DNA from: Actinomyces faecalis | Lineage (GTDB): Bacteria > Actinomycetota > Actinomycetes > Actinomycetales > Actinomycetaceae | DNA length: 64,000 bases | Assembly (NCBI RefSeq): GCF_013184985.2 | Contig: NZ_CP063418.1 | Coordinates: forward strand, 558,001 to 622,000 | Direction of reading: 5' to 3' | Shown here: piece after piece, positions 1 through 8,911 of the stretch | Layout of the letters: each line of letters begins with the position of its first letter | How positions within the stretch are numbered: the first letter of the stretch is position 1 | Notes under the pieces: model-generated | What the model was told of the DNA's origin: nothing | What the model saw: only the letters and a program-made list of their open reading frames with translations | Database searches by the model: none | Position numbers and translations under genes: made by a program

Positions 1-3000
1 CCAGCTCGGTGCCCGTGCGCCGGGAGAGGGTCTGCCAGCCCTGGGTCGCCAGGCGGCCGTTGGTGGCGCCGGACATGTGCATCACGGCGTCCCCGGCCTT
101 GATGGGGGTGTCGATGAGCGGACGCCCCTGCCCGGCGCCCTCACCCGTGCCGTGGGCCCGGCGAAGCGCCTCGATCTCCTTGTCCGGCACCAGCATGATC
201 CCCTTGGTGGGGATGCCGGGGGACTCCACGAGCGGGCCCACGGTGTTGAACTTGTTGAGCAGCTCGGTGTAGTCACGCTCAACGGGAACGAGCTTGGGCA
301 TGGTGACGCCAGGCACCCACTCCTGAGGCAGCCCGGACACGTCCCCGTGGGGCATCGTCATGGCGTCAGGGGTGTCGTGGGTCAGAGGCGCGGCCACGAC
401 GTCGGTCTGGGTGCCCAGATACTGCGGCGCCCACTCAGCCACCATGCGCGCCAGCTGCTGGTAGATGTCGAAGTCGGTGCGCGCCTCCCACGGGGGCGTG
501 ATGGCCTCGTTGAAGGAGTGGATGAACGGGTGCATGTCCGTGGTGGACAGGTCGTACTTCTCGTACCAGGTGGCCGCCGGCAGCACGACGTCGGAGTGCA
601 GCGTGGTGGAGGTCGTGCGGAAGTCTGCGGTCCACATGAGGTCGAGCTTGCCCTGAGGGGCCTGCTCACGCCAGGTCATCGAGACCGGGCGCTGGCCCTG
701 GGGGGTCTCCTCGGCACTGACGTCATTGTCCGCACCCACCATGTGGCGCAGGAAGAACTCCGTCCCCTTAGCCGAGGAGCCCAGCAGGTTGGTGCGCCAG
801 GAGGCCAGGATCCGAGGGAAGTTCTCCTCAGCGTCCGGGTCCTCGCAGGCAAAGCGCAGCTCGCCGCGCTCAAGCTGGTCGACGACGTAGTCCGCCGGGT
901 CCATCCCGGCTTCCTTGGCCTGCTGGCCTAGCAGCAGGGGATTGCGGTTGAAGGTGGGGTAGGAGGGGGCCCATCCCCGCTTCATCGCCTCCACCATCGT
1001 GTCCGCGGTGGTCTTGCCAGCCAGGCTGCCCGGCCCTAGCGGGGAGGCCAGGCGCTCGGCCGGAGTGCTGTCATAACGCCACTGGTCAGTGGTCAGGTAC
1101 CAAAAGCCCGTGGAGATCATCTGCCGCGCCGGACGCACCCAGTCCAGGGCGAAGGCGAACTGGGACCAGCCGGCGATCGGGCGCACCTTCTCCTGGCCCA
1201 CGTAGTGGGCCCAGCCCCCGCCATTGACACCCTGCGTCGCGCACATCGAGGTCAGCGCCAGGATCGTGCGGTAGATCTCGTCGGCGTGGTAGTAGTGGTT
1301 GATCCCGGCGCCCATGACGATCTGGGAGCGGCCACCCGAGTCGATGGAGTTCTGCGCAAACTCCCGCGCCACCCGGATCATGGCCGGCCCAGACACCCCG
1401 GTGAGCTCGCTGGCCCACGCCGGGGTGCCGGGAGACGTGGCGTCCTGGTAGTCCGCCGGCCACTGACCGGGCAGTCCCGGGCGGGACACGCCGTAGCTGG
1501 CCAGCAGCAGGTCGTAGACCGTGGTCACCATCCGCCCGTCGGGCAGGCGCGTGGCCGGCACGCCACGGCGCAGGACCCCACCGCCCACACTTCCAGCCGG
1601 GGTGGCGGAGCTGGGTAGGTCGAAGCGCGGCAGCAGCACCTCCACAGGCTCAACGACAGCGCCCTGGGCTCCGCCGTCGCAGACCTCCAGCATGCTCATG
1701 ACCGGGTCCACGCCCTCCATGAGCAGGTTCCAGCGGCCCTCGCCCTCGGGGGTGAAGCGGTCAGCCAGCGTCCCGCCCGGGTCGGCCGGACCGCGCTCGC
1801 GGTCCCACACCAGCGGACGGAACTCGTTGCGTGTGGCCTCCTGGCTGGCGGAGCCGGGCACGGTGTCCGCCGTGACGAAGCGCCCTGGGACGTAGCCGTC
1901 GCCCTGGCCGTGGGCCTCAAGCTCGATGAGGAAGGGGGAGTCGGTGTGCCGGCGCATGTAGTCCAGGAAGAAGGGCTCAGCCCTGCCCACGTGGAACTCC
2001 TTGAGGATGACGTGGCCCATGGCCATCCCCAGTGCCCCGTCCGTGCCAGGGGCCACGCGCAGCCACTGGTCGGCGAACTTGGTGTTGTCGGCGTAGTCGG
2101 GGGAGACCGCGACGACCTTCTGGCCGTGGTAGCGCGCCTCGGTCATGAAGTGGGCGTCAGGCGTGCGCGTCAGCGGCAGGTTGGACCCCCACATGATGAG
2201 GTACTGGGAGTTGTACCAGTCGCCAGCCTCGGGCACGTCGGTCTGGTCCCCGAAGACCTGCGGGGAGGCAGGTGGCAGGTCCGCGTACCAGTCGTAGAAG
2301 GACAGCATGGTGCCGCCGATGAGCTCGTGGAAGCGGGCTCCGGCGCCGTAGGAGACCATGGACATGGCTGGGATGACGGAGAAGCCGGCACAGCGGTCCG
2401 GTCCCCAGGTGCGGATGGTGTGGACGTAGGCCGCGGCGACGATGTCCATGGCCTCGTCCCAGCCCACACGCACCATCCCGCCCTTGCCGCGGGCGGACTT
2501 GTAGGCCCGTGAGGTGGCCGGGTCGCTGGTGACCTCGGCCCAGGCGGCGACGGCGTCGCCGTCGTGGCGCTGGCGCGCGGCGCGGAAGGCGTCCAGCAGG
2601 ACCGAGCGGACGTAGGGGTAGCGGATGCGCGTGGGGGAGTAGGTGTACCAGGAGAAGGCGGCGCCGCGCGGGCAGCCGCGAGGCTCGTACTCCGGCATGT
2701 CGGGGCCGGTGGTGGGGTAGTCGGTCACCTGCTTCTCCCAGGTGATGACGCCGTCGGTCACGTAGACCTCCCAGGCGCACGAGCCGGTGCAGTTGACGCC
2801 GTGGGTGGAGTGGACCATCTTGTCGTGGCTCCAGCGACGGCGGTAGAAGGTGTCCGCCTCGCGCCCGCCCTCCAGGAACAGACGGCGCGCGTCCCTCGAC
2901 GGCGTGCCGCGGCGCAGGTAGGAGCCGAGCGTGAACAGGCCGGGCACGGACTGGACCGGGGTCTCGGGCCCGGGAACGATCGGCTCGTGGGAGTCGGGGG

Positions 3001-3010
3001 AGGAAGCCAT
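1..3010 (-). CDS. narG: Respiratory nitrate reductase alpha subunit, 3' end beyond the window
   Basis: Molybdenum-containing catalytic subunit of the membrane-bound nitrate reductase (nitrate to nitrite, electrons from quinol through NarH and NarI). About 1003 residues of a family of roughly 1250 are present; the rest lies left of position 1. The FS0 iron-sulfur ligands are visible as His70, Cys74, Cys78 and Cys113 with the same spacing as in E. coli NarG, and WYADLPPASP carries the expected molybdenum-ligating Asp (Asp244). VGQEKVRPIAGW and LHSDVVLPAATWYEK are further family blocks. The ATG at 3010 is preceded by an AAGGA ribosome site. It follows narK by 53 bases on the same strand, so the two are probably one transcript, with narHJI expected off the left edge. 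Identification is firm. Confidence 0.97.
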   Translation of the reverse strand, partial: MASSPDSHEPIVPGPETPVQSVPGLFTLGSYLRRGTPSRDARRLFLEGGREADTFYRRRWSHDKMVHSTHGVNCTGSCAWEVYVTDGVITWEKQVTDYPTTGPDMPEYEPRGCPRGAAFSWYTYSPTRIRYPYVRSVLLDAFRAARQRHDGDAVAAWAEVTSDPATSRAYKSARGKGGMVRVGWDEAMDIVAAAYVHTIRTWGPDRCAGFSVIPAMSMVSYGAGARFHELIGGTMLSFYDWYADLPPASPQVFGDQTDVPEAGDWYNSQYLIMWGSNLPLTRTPDAHFMTEARYHGQKVVAVSPDYADNTKFADQWLRVAPGTDGALGMAMGHVILKEFHVGRAEPFFLDYMRRHTDSPFLIELEAHGQGDGYVPGRFVTADTVPGSASQEATRNEFRPLVWDRERGPADPGGTLADRFTPEGEGRWNLLMEGVDPVMSMLEVCDGGAQGAVVEPVEVLLPRFDLPSSATPAGSVGGGVLRRGVPATRLPDGRMVTTVYDLLLASYGVSRPGLPGQWPADYQDATSPGTPAWASELTGVSGPAMIRVAREFAQNSIDSGGRSQIVMGAGINHYYHADEIYRTILALTSMCATQGVNGGGWAHYVGQEKVRPIAGWSQFAFALDWVRPARQMISTGFWYLTTDQWRYDSTPAERLASPLGPGSLAGKTTADTMVEAMKRGWAPSYPTFNRNPLLLGQQAKEAGMDPADYVVDQLERGELRFACEDPDAEENFPRILASWRTNLLGSSAKGTEFFLRHMVGADNDVSAEETPQGQRPVSMTWREQAPQGKLDLMWTADFRTTSTTLHSDVVLPAATWYEKYDLSTTDMHPFIHSFNEAITPPWEARTDFDIYQQLARMVAEWAPQYLGTQTDVVAAPLTHDTPDAMTMPHGDVSGLPQEWVPGVTMPKLVPVERDYTELLNKFNTVGPLVESPGIPTKGIMLVPDKEIEALRRAHGTGEGAGQGRPLIDTPIKAGDAVMHMSGATNGRLATQGWQTLSRRTGTEL

Positions 3011-3063
3011 CTCAGGTCCTTTGTGTGAGGTCGTGCGGAAAGCGTGGGGCGGGCTAGGGCTTG

Positions 3064-4425
3064 TCAGCCTCGGAACGGGGCGCCGGGGCGGGCGTAGCGC
3101 AGCCAGCACACCACGGCGCACACGGCTGAGTAGACGGCGCAGATCGCCAGCCAGGTCCCGGCGTCGATCGCCGAGAGCGCCACGCCCACGAAGAACGGGC
3201 CGAAGCAGGCGATCGCTGCGGTGAAGCCGATCGCGCCGCCGGCCTGGAGGCGGGGCATGATCATCGGCATCTGCTTGAAGGTGCCGGCGTTGCCGATGCC
3301 AGCGAAGAAGAACATCGTCAGCATGGCCCACAGGAAGGGCGTGAACTGCGCGGGGGAGTCTGGGTGCATGTAGAGGGACGCCCAGGCGAGCGTCACGGCC
3401 ATGCCGACCGCGGAGACGAAGGTCCACAGGCCGCCGGAGAAGCGGTCGCACAGCGGGCCCCAGGCCATGCGCACCACCGAGCCGATGAGGGGGCCGAGGA
3501 AGGCGTAGGTCGCGCCCAGGGGCAGGTTGTCGAAGCCCTGCTCGGCCAGGGGCGAGGAGGCGCCAAAGGTGTTGTTGACCAGCAGCCCGAACTGGGCGGC
3601 GAAGCCGGAGAACAGACCGAAGGTGAGCACGTAGAGCATCGTCATGTACCACGTGTTCGGGTTGGAGAAGAAGGACAGCTGGGAGCGGATGTCTGCCTTG
3701 ACCGGAACGTCCTTGAGGGCGACGAAGGCCAGGACGGCGGCGGCCAGCGCCCAGGGCACGAAGAAGATCGCGGCGTTGTGGACGAAGATTGCGGTGTCGT
3801 CACTCTGGCGCTGCGGGGCGATGAAGGTGATACCCAGCAGACCGAAGCCCATGAGCCAGGGGCCGGCCAGCTGGATGATCGACATTCCGAGGTTGCCGAT
3901 GCCGGCCTGGAGGTTGAGGGCGGTGCCGGACAGGCGCTTGGGGAAGAAGTAGCCGGTGGAGGGCATGTAGCCGGAGAAGGTGCCGCCGCCGATGCCGCAC
4001 ATGAAGGACAGGGTCAGCAGGACGCCGTACGGGGTGGAGGTGTCCTGGACGGCCAGGAACCAGCCGACCATGGGGATGATGTAGAGCAGGGAGGAGATCC
4101 CGATGAGCTTGCGCGTGCCCAGGATCGGGGGCAGGAACATGTAGATCAGGCGGATGAGTCCGCCCGACAGGCCCGGCATCGCGGTGAGCCAGTAGAGCTG
4201 GCCGGCGGTGAGGTCGAAGCCGATGAGCTTGAGCTTGGGGGCGATAGCGGAGACCAGGAAGAACACGCAGAAGGCGATGACCATGGAGAAGGTCGAGATC
4301 GCCAGCGTCCTCCAGGCGATGGACTTGTCCCAGTGGTCGGGACTCTCGGGGTTCCATCCCACCAGGACGCGGCCTGAGGTGTCGAGAGCCGGTGCCTGCT
4401 CGGCCTGGGAGGCGGCGTTGCTCAT
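3064..4425 (-). CDS. narK: Nitrate/nitrite transporter of the NNP family (NarK)
   Basis: A 453-residue major facilitator protein with about twelve hydrophobic segments, expected to import nitrate and/or exchange it for nitrite across the cytoplasmic membrane. Both nitrate-signature regions of the NNP family are present: GIGGGTFSGYMPSTGYFFPK in the first half and FFAGIGNAGTFKQMPMI in the second. It is the first gene before narG on the minus strand and diverges from moaB, so the 4426-4635 gap probably holds its promoter. The N-terminal 40 residues are hydrophilic and mention of a substrate-specific subtype (NarK1 symporter or NarK2 antiporter) cannot be decided by eye. Confidence 0.93.
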   Translation of the reverse strand: MSNAASQAEQAPALDTSGRVLVGWNPESPDHWDKSIAWRTLAISTFSMVIAFCVFFLVSAIAPKLKLIGFDLTAGQLYWLTAMPGLSGGLIRLIYMFLPPILGTRKLIGISSLLYIIPMVGWFLAVQDTSTPYGVLLTLSFMCGIGGGTFSGYMPSTGYFFPKRLSGTALNLQAGIGNLGMSIIQLAGPWLMGFGLLGITFIAPQRQSDDTAIFVHNAAIFFVPWALAAAVLAFVALKDVPVKADIRSQLSFFSNPNTWYMTMLYVLTFGLFSGFAAQFGLLVNNTFGASSPLAEQGFDNLPLGATYAFLGPLIGSVVRMAWGPLCDRFSGGLWTFVSAVGMAVTLAWASLYMHPDSPAQFTPFLWAMLTMFFFAGIGNAGTFKQMPMIMPRLQAGGAIGFTAAIACFGPFFVGVALSAIDAGTWLAICAVYSAVCAVVCWLRYARPGAPFRG

Positions 4426-4635
4426 AGTGCTCCTGTCGCGGGTGCTGATGAGGTCGGTCGTGGTGCCCTGTCATGATCGGCACAGGTGGGAGCCGCCGCG
4501 ACAGATACGTGCTAAGCGCGTGATTGCAAGGATTGAGGTGACTGCATTTTTCACGGCCAGCTACGAAATAAGTAATGATCGAATGATCTAATGAATCTCC
4601 TGGGCAAATGGCGGCGGCCTCGCTACGGTGGTTCC
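4426..4635. promoter_or_regulatory. Divergent narK / moaB promoter region
   Basis: About 210 bases between two divergently transcribed genes, visibly richer in A+T (especially 4500-4600) than the surroundings. For moaB a candidate promoter is TGGGCA (4601-4606), a 17-base spacer and TACGGT (4624-4629), six bases before the ATG at 4636, which would make that message leaderless. Three near-identical eight-base units lie just upstream at 4574-4597. No clean FNR (TTGAT-N4-ATCAA) or NarL site was recognised. Confidence 0.55.
4574..4597. repeat. Three tandem 8-base units, candidate operator
   Basis: AATGATCG, AATGATCT and AATGAATC follow each other without gaps directly upstream of the proposed moaB promoter and in the narK/moaB divergent region. 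Tandem phasing of eight bases is seen in the sequence; a role as a protein-binding site is inference. Confidence 0.4.
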
Positions 4636-5238
4636 ATGAGTCTTCTTCCCTTACCGGACTCCGTTCAGCCGCCGGCGGCCCAGGATGTCGCACGTGAGAG
4701 CCAGCCCGACGCTGACGTCGTGGTCCACAAGGCGCTTCAGGCCCTTGATGCCCCGGTGCCGGGCGCCGTCATCACCGTGTCTGACCGGTGTGCGAACGGA
4801 GCGCGCGAAGACCTCTCTGGTCCCCTGGCCCGGCGGCTGCTGGCTGGCTATGGCGTCGAGGTGGACCGGGTGCGTGTGGTGCCCGACGACGTCGTCGCCA
4901 TCCGCGCCGCCCTCACCGAGGCGGTGGCGGAGGGCGCGCGGGTGGTGCTCACCACGGGCGGCACGGGGGTGACCCCGATGGACCTGACTCCGGAGGCGAC
5001 TGAGCCGCTGCTTGACACCCGCCTGGAGGGCCTGGAGGCGCAGGTGCGTGACTACGGGCTGAGCAAGACGCCGCTGGCAGGGCTCTCGCGCGGCCTCATC
5101 GGAGTGACCGGGCGAGGGGCTGACGCCGCGCTCGTGGTCAATGCCCCGGGCTCGCGCGGCGGGGTCAAGGACGCGGTGACGGTGATCGGCCCCCTGGTGC
5201 CTCACGTCCTTGAGCAGCTCGGCGGCGGGGACCACTGA
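4636..5238 (+). CDS. moaB: Molybdopterin adenylyltransferase family protein (MoaB/MogA)
   Basis: A 200-residue cytoplasmic protein of the MoaB/Mog family, which adenylates molybdopterin before molybdate insertion. Family blocks are AVITVSDRCANGAREDLSG near residue 42, VVLTTGGTGVTPMDLTPEAT near residue 100 and VNAPGSRGGVKDAV near the C-terminus. An in-frame ATG exists at 4591 but lacks a ribosome site; the ATG at 4636 sits six bases after a TACGGT hexamer and fits a leaderless start. It diverges from narK and converges with mobA. MoaB and MogA cannot be separated by eye. Confidence 0.9.
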   Translation: MSLLPLPDSVQPPAAQDVARESQPDADVVVHKALQALDAPVPGAVITVSDRCANGAREDLSGPLARRLLAGYGVEVDRVRVVPDDVVAIRAALTEAVAEGARVVLTTGGTGVTPMDLTPEATEPLLDTRLEGLEAQVRDYGLSKTPLAGLSRGLIGVTGRGADAALVVNAPGSRGGVKDAVTVIGPLVPHVLEQLGGGDH

Positions 5239-5274
5239 GCAGACGCGCGCGGACGAGGGCTGCGGCCTGGTGGG

Positions 5275-5349
5275 TCTCGCTTTCCACCGGGAACAGTCGC
5301 TGACCATGCTCGCCGCGTCGAGAGCGACTGTTCGCGGTCGAAAGTGACA
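5275..5349. repeat. Long imperfect inverted repeat between convergent genes
   Basis: Arms 5275-5301 and 5323-5349 are 27 bases each and match at 23 positions; the innermost 11 bases (GAACAGTCGCT / AGCGACTGTTC) are perfect. The loop is 21 bases. It lies between the stop of moaB and the stop of mobA. A bidirectional transcript end is one possibility, but there is no T-run and the arms are longer than usual for a terminator, so a repetitive extragenic element is another. Confidence 0.6.
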
Positions 5350-5424
5350 AGGGGTGCGGGGAGCGGCGGGGTACCGGGTGCGAGCTCCTGGCGGAGAGCG
5401 ACGAGGAGGTGCAGGGCGCTGGCG

Positions 5425-6126
5425 TCACCGCCCGGTCTCCTCCCACCGGCGCACCTCGTCCCAGGTGTCCAGGTCCTGCGCCGCCAGGCGCAGCCCTGGC
5501 TCCCGGGACAGGTCGACCTGGCCCAGGCGCAGGCGGGCGAAGGTCCGGTGCACCGAGACGTCACGCAGGCCCACCCCGCCCGGTGCCACGAGCTCGCGCA
5601 GCGCACGCGTGCGGTAGACCCCGACCAGGTGCTGGACGTGAAGGCGCGCACCGTCCTCCGGCTCCACGGCGACGACGCCGTCACGCACCTGCCCGGCACG
5701 CCCGTCCTGCTCCAGGCGTGCTGCCAGGACCGGCAGCGCGCGCCAGGACTGCGGGGCGTCGCAGGCCAGCAGCGCGGTGGACGCGGCCACCTGACCGCCG
5801 TCGGCCGCAGCCTGGGAGGCAAGGGCCAGCACCCCGGCGGCGACCCCGGCCACCGGCCCGCCACGAGGCGGGTCCTCCAGCGCGCGCAGCACGCCGCCGG
5901 GCAGGCTGACCTGCGCCGGTGCGACGACGACGACCCTGCGCGGGCCTCCGGCCTGGTCAGGGCGGCGCAGGTGCTCCAGGCCGTCCAGGACGTGGTCGAG
6001 CAGTCGCCTGCCTCGCGCGACGACGTCGGGCTTGCTGGCTCCGCCAAGCCGCCTGCCGGTCCCGCCAGCCAGGACGACGACGTCGTAGCCGGGCTCCGGC
6101 GTGACCTGGAGGTCCTGCGTGGTCAT
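5425..6126 (-). CDS. mobA: MobA-like molybdenum cofactor guanylyltransferase
   Basis: A 233-residue nucleotidyltransferase expected to join GMP to the molybdenum cofactor to give the MGD form used by NarG. The N-terminal nucleotide-binding motif LAGGTGRRLGG followed by SKPDVV is clear at about residues 19-35, and ALLACDAPQ holds the metal-binding Asp near residue 121. A GAGGAG ribosome site precedes the ATG. It lies 32 bases after moaC in the order moeA-moaC-mobA, which looks like one operon. The C-terminal half is divergent, so the exact activity is family inference. Confidence 0.82.
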   Translation of the reverse strand: MTTQDLQVTPEPGYDVVVLAGGTGRRLGGASKPDVVARGRRLLDHVLDGLEHLRRPDQAGGPRRVVVVAPAQVSLPGGVLRALEDPPRGGPVAGVAAGVLALASQAAADGGQVAASTALLACDAPQSWRALPVLAARLEQDGRAGQVRDGVVAVEPEDGARLHVQHLVGVYRTRALRELVAPGGVGLRDVSVHRTFARLRLGQVDLSREPGLRLAAQDLDTWDEVRRWEETGR

Positions 6127-6158
6127 ACGTCTCCTCGGGGCGCTGACAGGACGAGGGC

Positions 6159-6665
6159 CTAGCGGTCGGCGTCCGCCGGGCGCACCCAGTCGCCCGAGCG
6201 CCCGCCGGACTTCGCGGTCACCTTCGCCTCACGCAGCGCCACTGCGCGGTCCACGCCCTTGACCATGTCCACGATGGCCAGCCCCGCCACGGTGGCCGCG
6301 GTCAGGGCCTCCATCTCCACACCCGTACGGTCCGCCGTGCGCACCGTGGTCTCGATACGCACTCCCTCGTCCTCGACCGCCAGGTCCACCTGGCAGCCGT
6401 GGACGCCGATGACGTGCGCCAGCGGCAGAAGGTCGGGGACCTTCTTGGCGGCTGCGATACCGGAGACCCGGGCGACAGCCAGCACGTCCCCCTTGGGCAC
6501 GGTCCCGTCACGCAGCGCCGCCACGATCGCCGGGGAGCAGCTGACGAAGGCCGTCGCGCTGGCCGTGCGCACCGTGGGCTGCTTGGCGGTGACGTCCACC
6601 ATGTAGGCGGCCCCGGCGTCGTCAAGGTGGGTCAGGCGGACAGGAGAGTGGGACGAGGGGGGCAC
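6159..6665 (-). CDS. moaC: Cyclic pyranopterin monophosphate synthase
   Basis: A 168-residue enzyme that, after MoaA, converts 3',8-cyclo-GTP to cyclic pyranopterin monophosphate. The MoaC blocks are intact: LLPLAHVIGVHGCQVDL, RTGVEMEALTA and VDMVKGVDRA, the last carrying the catalytic Asp and Lys, then KSGGRSG. The start is GTG at 6665 with AAGGAG six bases upstream. It is the middle gene of a moeA-moaC-mobA run on the minus strand (54-base and 32-base gaps). Confidence 0.96.
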   Translation of the reverse strand: MPPSSHSPVRLTHLDDAGAAYMVDVTAKQPTVRTASATAFVSCSPAIVAALRDGTVPKGDVLAVARVSGIAAAKKVPDLLPLAHVIGVHGCQVDLAVEDEGVRIETTVRTADRTGVEMEALTAATVAGLAIVDMVKGVDRAVALREAKVTAKSGGRSGDWVRPADADR

Positions 6666-6719
6666 GGGAGGCTCCTTGCTTCAGGTGCGGGTCGTGGACG
6701 GGACGGGCGTAGCCGAAGC

Positions 6720-8159
6720 CTAGTGGCCCTGGCGGGACGTGGAGGGCCGCGGGAGGACAGCCCGTCCGGGAGCTGCCGGCTGGGACAGGGCGATGAGTGC
6801 GACCTCCTGGCCCTCGCTCACGCTGTCTGCCTCGGCCGGAACCACGGCCAGGGCCTCGGCGCAGGCGAGCGAGGCCACCAGGTGGGAGCCCGAGCCGAGC
6901 CGGTGGGTGGGCGCGACCCACAGCGCCTCGCCTGCGGCAGGAGCTGCGTGCTCCGGCTGGCTCTGAGGCGCCTGGGGACTCGTGGCGCGTACCGTGAGGT
7001 GCTGGCGGCGACCTGCCGGGCTGCGCCAGGGGACGGCCGCGCGACCGGCGACGGGCTCGGCGGAGCCGGCCAGGACGCCGGTGGGAAGACCGTCAGGGCT
7101 GGTGGCAGCGCCGTCGAAGCCGCCCAGACGAGCCAGTGCGGGGGCGACGACGAGAGTGAAGGAGACCAGCACGCTGACCGGGTTGCCCGGAAGCATGATG
7201 ACGGGGACGCTGCGCCCGGCGCCGTCGTCCTCGGACGGGCGCGTGCGGAGCACGCCGTGGCCCTGGGGCTTGCCCGGCTGCATCGCGACCGTGGCGAAGG
7301 ACAGGTCGGCTCCGGCCAGTGCGTGGAGCCCGTCCGCGCTGGCCTGGCCCAGGGCCTTGAGCGGGTCGAAGGCCCCGGCCGAGACGCCCCCGGAGGTGAG
7401 CACGAGGTCGGCCCGGCTCGCGGCCTCGGCGAGCACCTCCTCCAGGGACTCCAGGGTGTCACCGCTACGGGCGGTCATGACGACCTGTCCGCCTGCCTCG
7501 GCGACCAGTCCCGCCAGCAGCAGGCTGTTGGAGTCGGGGATGGTGCCGGGGGCCAGCGCGTCCCCGGGCTCGGTCAGCTCGGAGCCTGTGGAGACAACCG
7601 CCACCCTCACCCGTGGCAGGACCGTCACCCGGGCCCGCCCCACTGAGGCCAGGGACGAGACCGCCCTGGCAGACAGCACCGTGCCGCTTGCGAGGACCGG
7701 GTCTCCCACGGCCACGTCCTCGCCGGCCCGGCGGACCGCCAGATCCTCGGTGGCCTCGGAGTAGAGGGCCACCTGGCGGGGCAGCGGGTGGTCGCCGGCG
7801 TGCTGGTCGGTGTCCTCCACCTTGACGACGGCGTCAGCCCCCTCGGGCAGCATGGCACCGGTCATGATGCGCATGGCCGTCCCCGGGCGCAGAGGGCCAG
7901 GCCGCGCGCCGGCGGGAACGTCTCCCGTCACGGGCAGGACGACGGGTGCGCTGACGGTGGCGCCGGCGGTGTCGCAGGCTCGCACGGCGTAGCCGTCCAT
8001 AGCCGAGTTGGTCCAGGGCGGGACGGGGAGGTCAGCACACACGTCCTCGGCCAGGACGAGACCGTGGGCCTGGGGCAGGGACAGCCGTGTGGCCGGCAAC
8101 GGCTGGAGGCAGGCCAGGACCTGCGCCACGTAGTCCTCCAGGGGCATCATCTCGGGCAC
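6720..8159 (-). CDS. moeA: Molybdopterin molybdenumtransferase MoeA
   Basis: A 479-residue enzyme that inserts molybdate into adenylated molybdopterin. Order of motifs: NSAMDGYAVR near residue 57, MRIMTGAMLPEGADAVVKVE near residue 110, PDSNSLLLAGLV, LVLTSGGVSAGAFD and LPGNPVSVLVSF; the last region and C-terminal domain IV are complete. The frame stays open far upstream, but real similarity begins at PEMMPLEDYVAQ. The GTG at 8159 lies just after AGGAGG; ATG at 8150 is the alternative. It is the first gene of moeA-moaC-mobA and diverges from moaE. Confidence 0.95.
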   Translation of the reverse strand: MPEMMPLEDYVAQVLACLQPLPATRLSLPQAHGLVLAEDVCADLPVPPWTNSAMDGYAVRACDTAGATVSAPVVLPVTGDVPAGARPGPLRPGTAMRIMTGAMLPEGADAVVKVEDTDQHAGDHPLPRQVALYSEATEDLAVRRAGEDVAVGDPVLASGTVLSARAVSSLASVGRARVTVLPRVRVAVVSTGSELTEPGDALAPGTIPDSNSLLLAGLVAEAGGQVVMTARSGDTLESLEEVLAEAASRADLVLTSGGVSAGAFDPLKALGQASADGLHALAGADLSFATVAMQPGKPQGHGVLRTRPSEDDGAGRSVPVIMLPGNPVSVLVSFTLVVAPALARLGGFDGAATSPDGLPTGVLAGSAEPVAGRAAVPWRSPAGRRQHLTVRATSPQAPQSQPEHAAPAAGEALWVAPTHRLGSGSHLVASLACAEALAVVPAEADSVSEGQEVALIALSQPAAPGRAVLPRPSTSRQGH

Positions 8160-8357
8160 GGCTCCTCCTGCGGTCGTTAGGCACTGAGGTCCATCATGCC
8201 GCGCGTGCGGCCGATCTCCGAGCCGCCGGCGTGCCCGGGCGGCCTCGGCGGACGGCGGCGGCTGCTCGGGCAGGCGGTGGCGGCACGACCCGTGTACCGT
8301 CGTCGCCGCAGCGGGCGCCGAGCACGGAGCCCCGGACCGAGGACCCGTGGAGGACTG

Positions 8358-8834
8358 ATGGACGCCAGCAGGCAGGCGACGCCGGAGCCGACCCTGACCA
8401 CGCCGCCGCCGGCGGCGCGTGTCGTGCGTGCTGAGGTGACCGAGGCCCCGGTCAGCGTCGACGACCTCGCGGCCGCGGTCGAGGACCGCGGCGCGGGGGC
8501 GGTGGTCACCTTCGACGGCATGGTGCGTGACCACGACGGCGGACGCGGTGTGCGCGCGATCGCCTACTCCGCCCACCCCACGGCCGGGGACGTCGTCGCC
8601 CAGATCGCCGCTGAGGTCGCCTCCCGGCCGGGGCTGCGGGCCGTCGCCGTCGTCCACCGGGTGGGGGACCTGGAGATCGGGCAGACGGCGCTGGGTGTCG
8701 CGGTCAGCGCCGACCACCGTGCGCCGGCCTTCGACGCCGTGCGTGACCTGGTCGAGGAGGTCAAGAAGCGCATGCCGGTGTGGAAGCACCAGCTTTTCGC
8801 CGACGGCAGCCGGGAGTGGTCCAACATCGCCTGA
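8358..8834 (+). CDS. moaE: Molybdopterin synthase catalytic subunit
   Basis: The large subunit of molybdopterin synthase (158 residues), which with thiocarboxylated MoaD converts cyclic pyranopterin monophosphate to molybdopterin. GAVVTFDGMVRDHD near residue 55 and the C-terminal VKKRMPVWKHQLFADGSREW with its conserved lysines are diagnostic. The ATG at 8358 follows GGAGG; upstream in-frame codons at 8196 onward read as low-complexity Arg-rich sequence and were not used. It faces moaD tail to tail. Confidence 0.95.
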   Translation: MDASRQATPEPTLTTPPPAARVVRAEVTEAPVSVDDLAAAVEDRGAGAVVTFDGMVRDHDGGRGVRAIAYSAHPTAGDVVAQIAAEVASRPGLRAVAVVHRVGDLEIGQTALGVAVSADHRAPAFDAVRDLVEEVKKRMPVWKHQLFADGSREWSNIA

Positions 8835-8877
8835 CCACGGGGCCGCGGAGGAGTCAGTACCTCCTGGCCACGGTCAG
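8831..8877. terminator. Bidirectional hairpin between moaE and moaD
   Basis: Nested complementary segments CTGACC/GGTCAG, GGCC/GGCC and GGAGG/CCTCC form a segmented stem with an eight-base loop, beginning at the moaE stop codon and sitting between two convergent genes. No T-run follows, so termination strength is uncertain. Confidence 0.5.
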
Positions 8878-8911
8878 AGGGCCGGATCAGGAACGGCCAG
8901 GGACGCCGGGG

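Noticed and set aside
8160-8789. Upstream extension of the moeA frame by more than 200 codons
   Set aside because: It runs antisense through moaE, is Arg/His/Gly-rich without MoeA similarity, and MoeA homology starts at the GTG preceded by AGGAGG.
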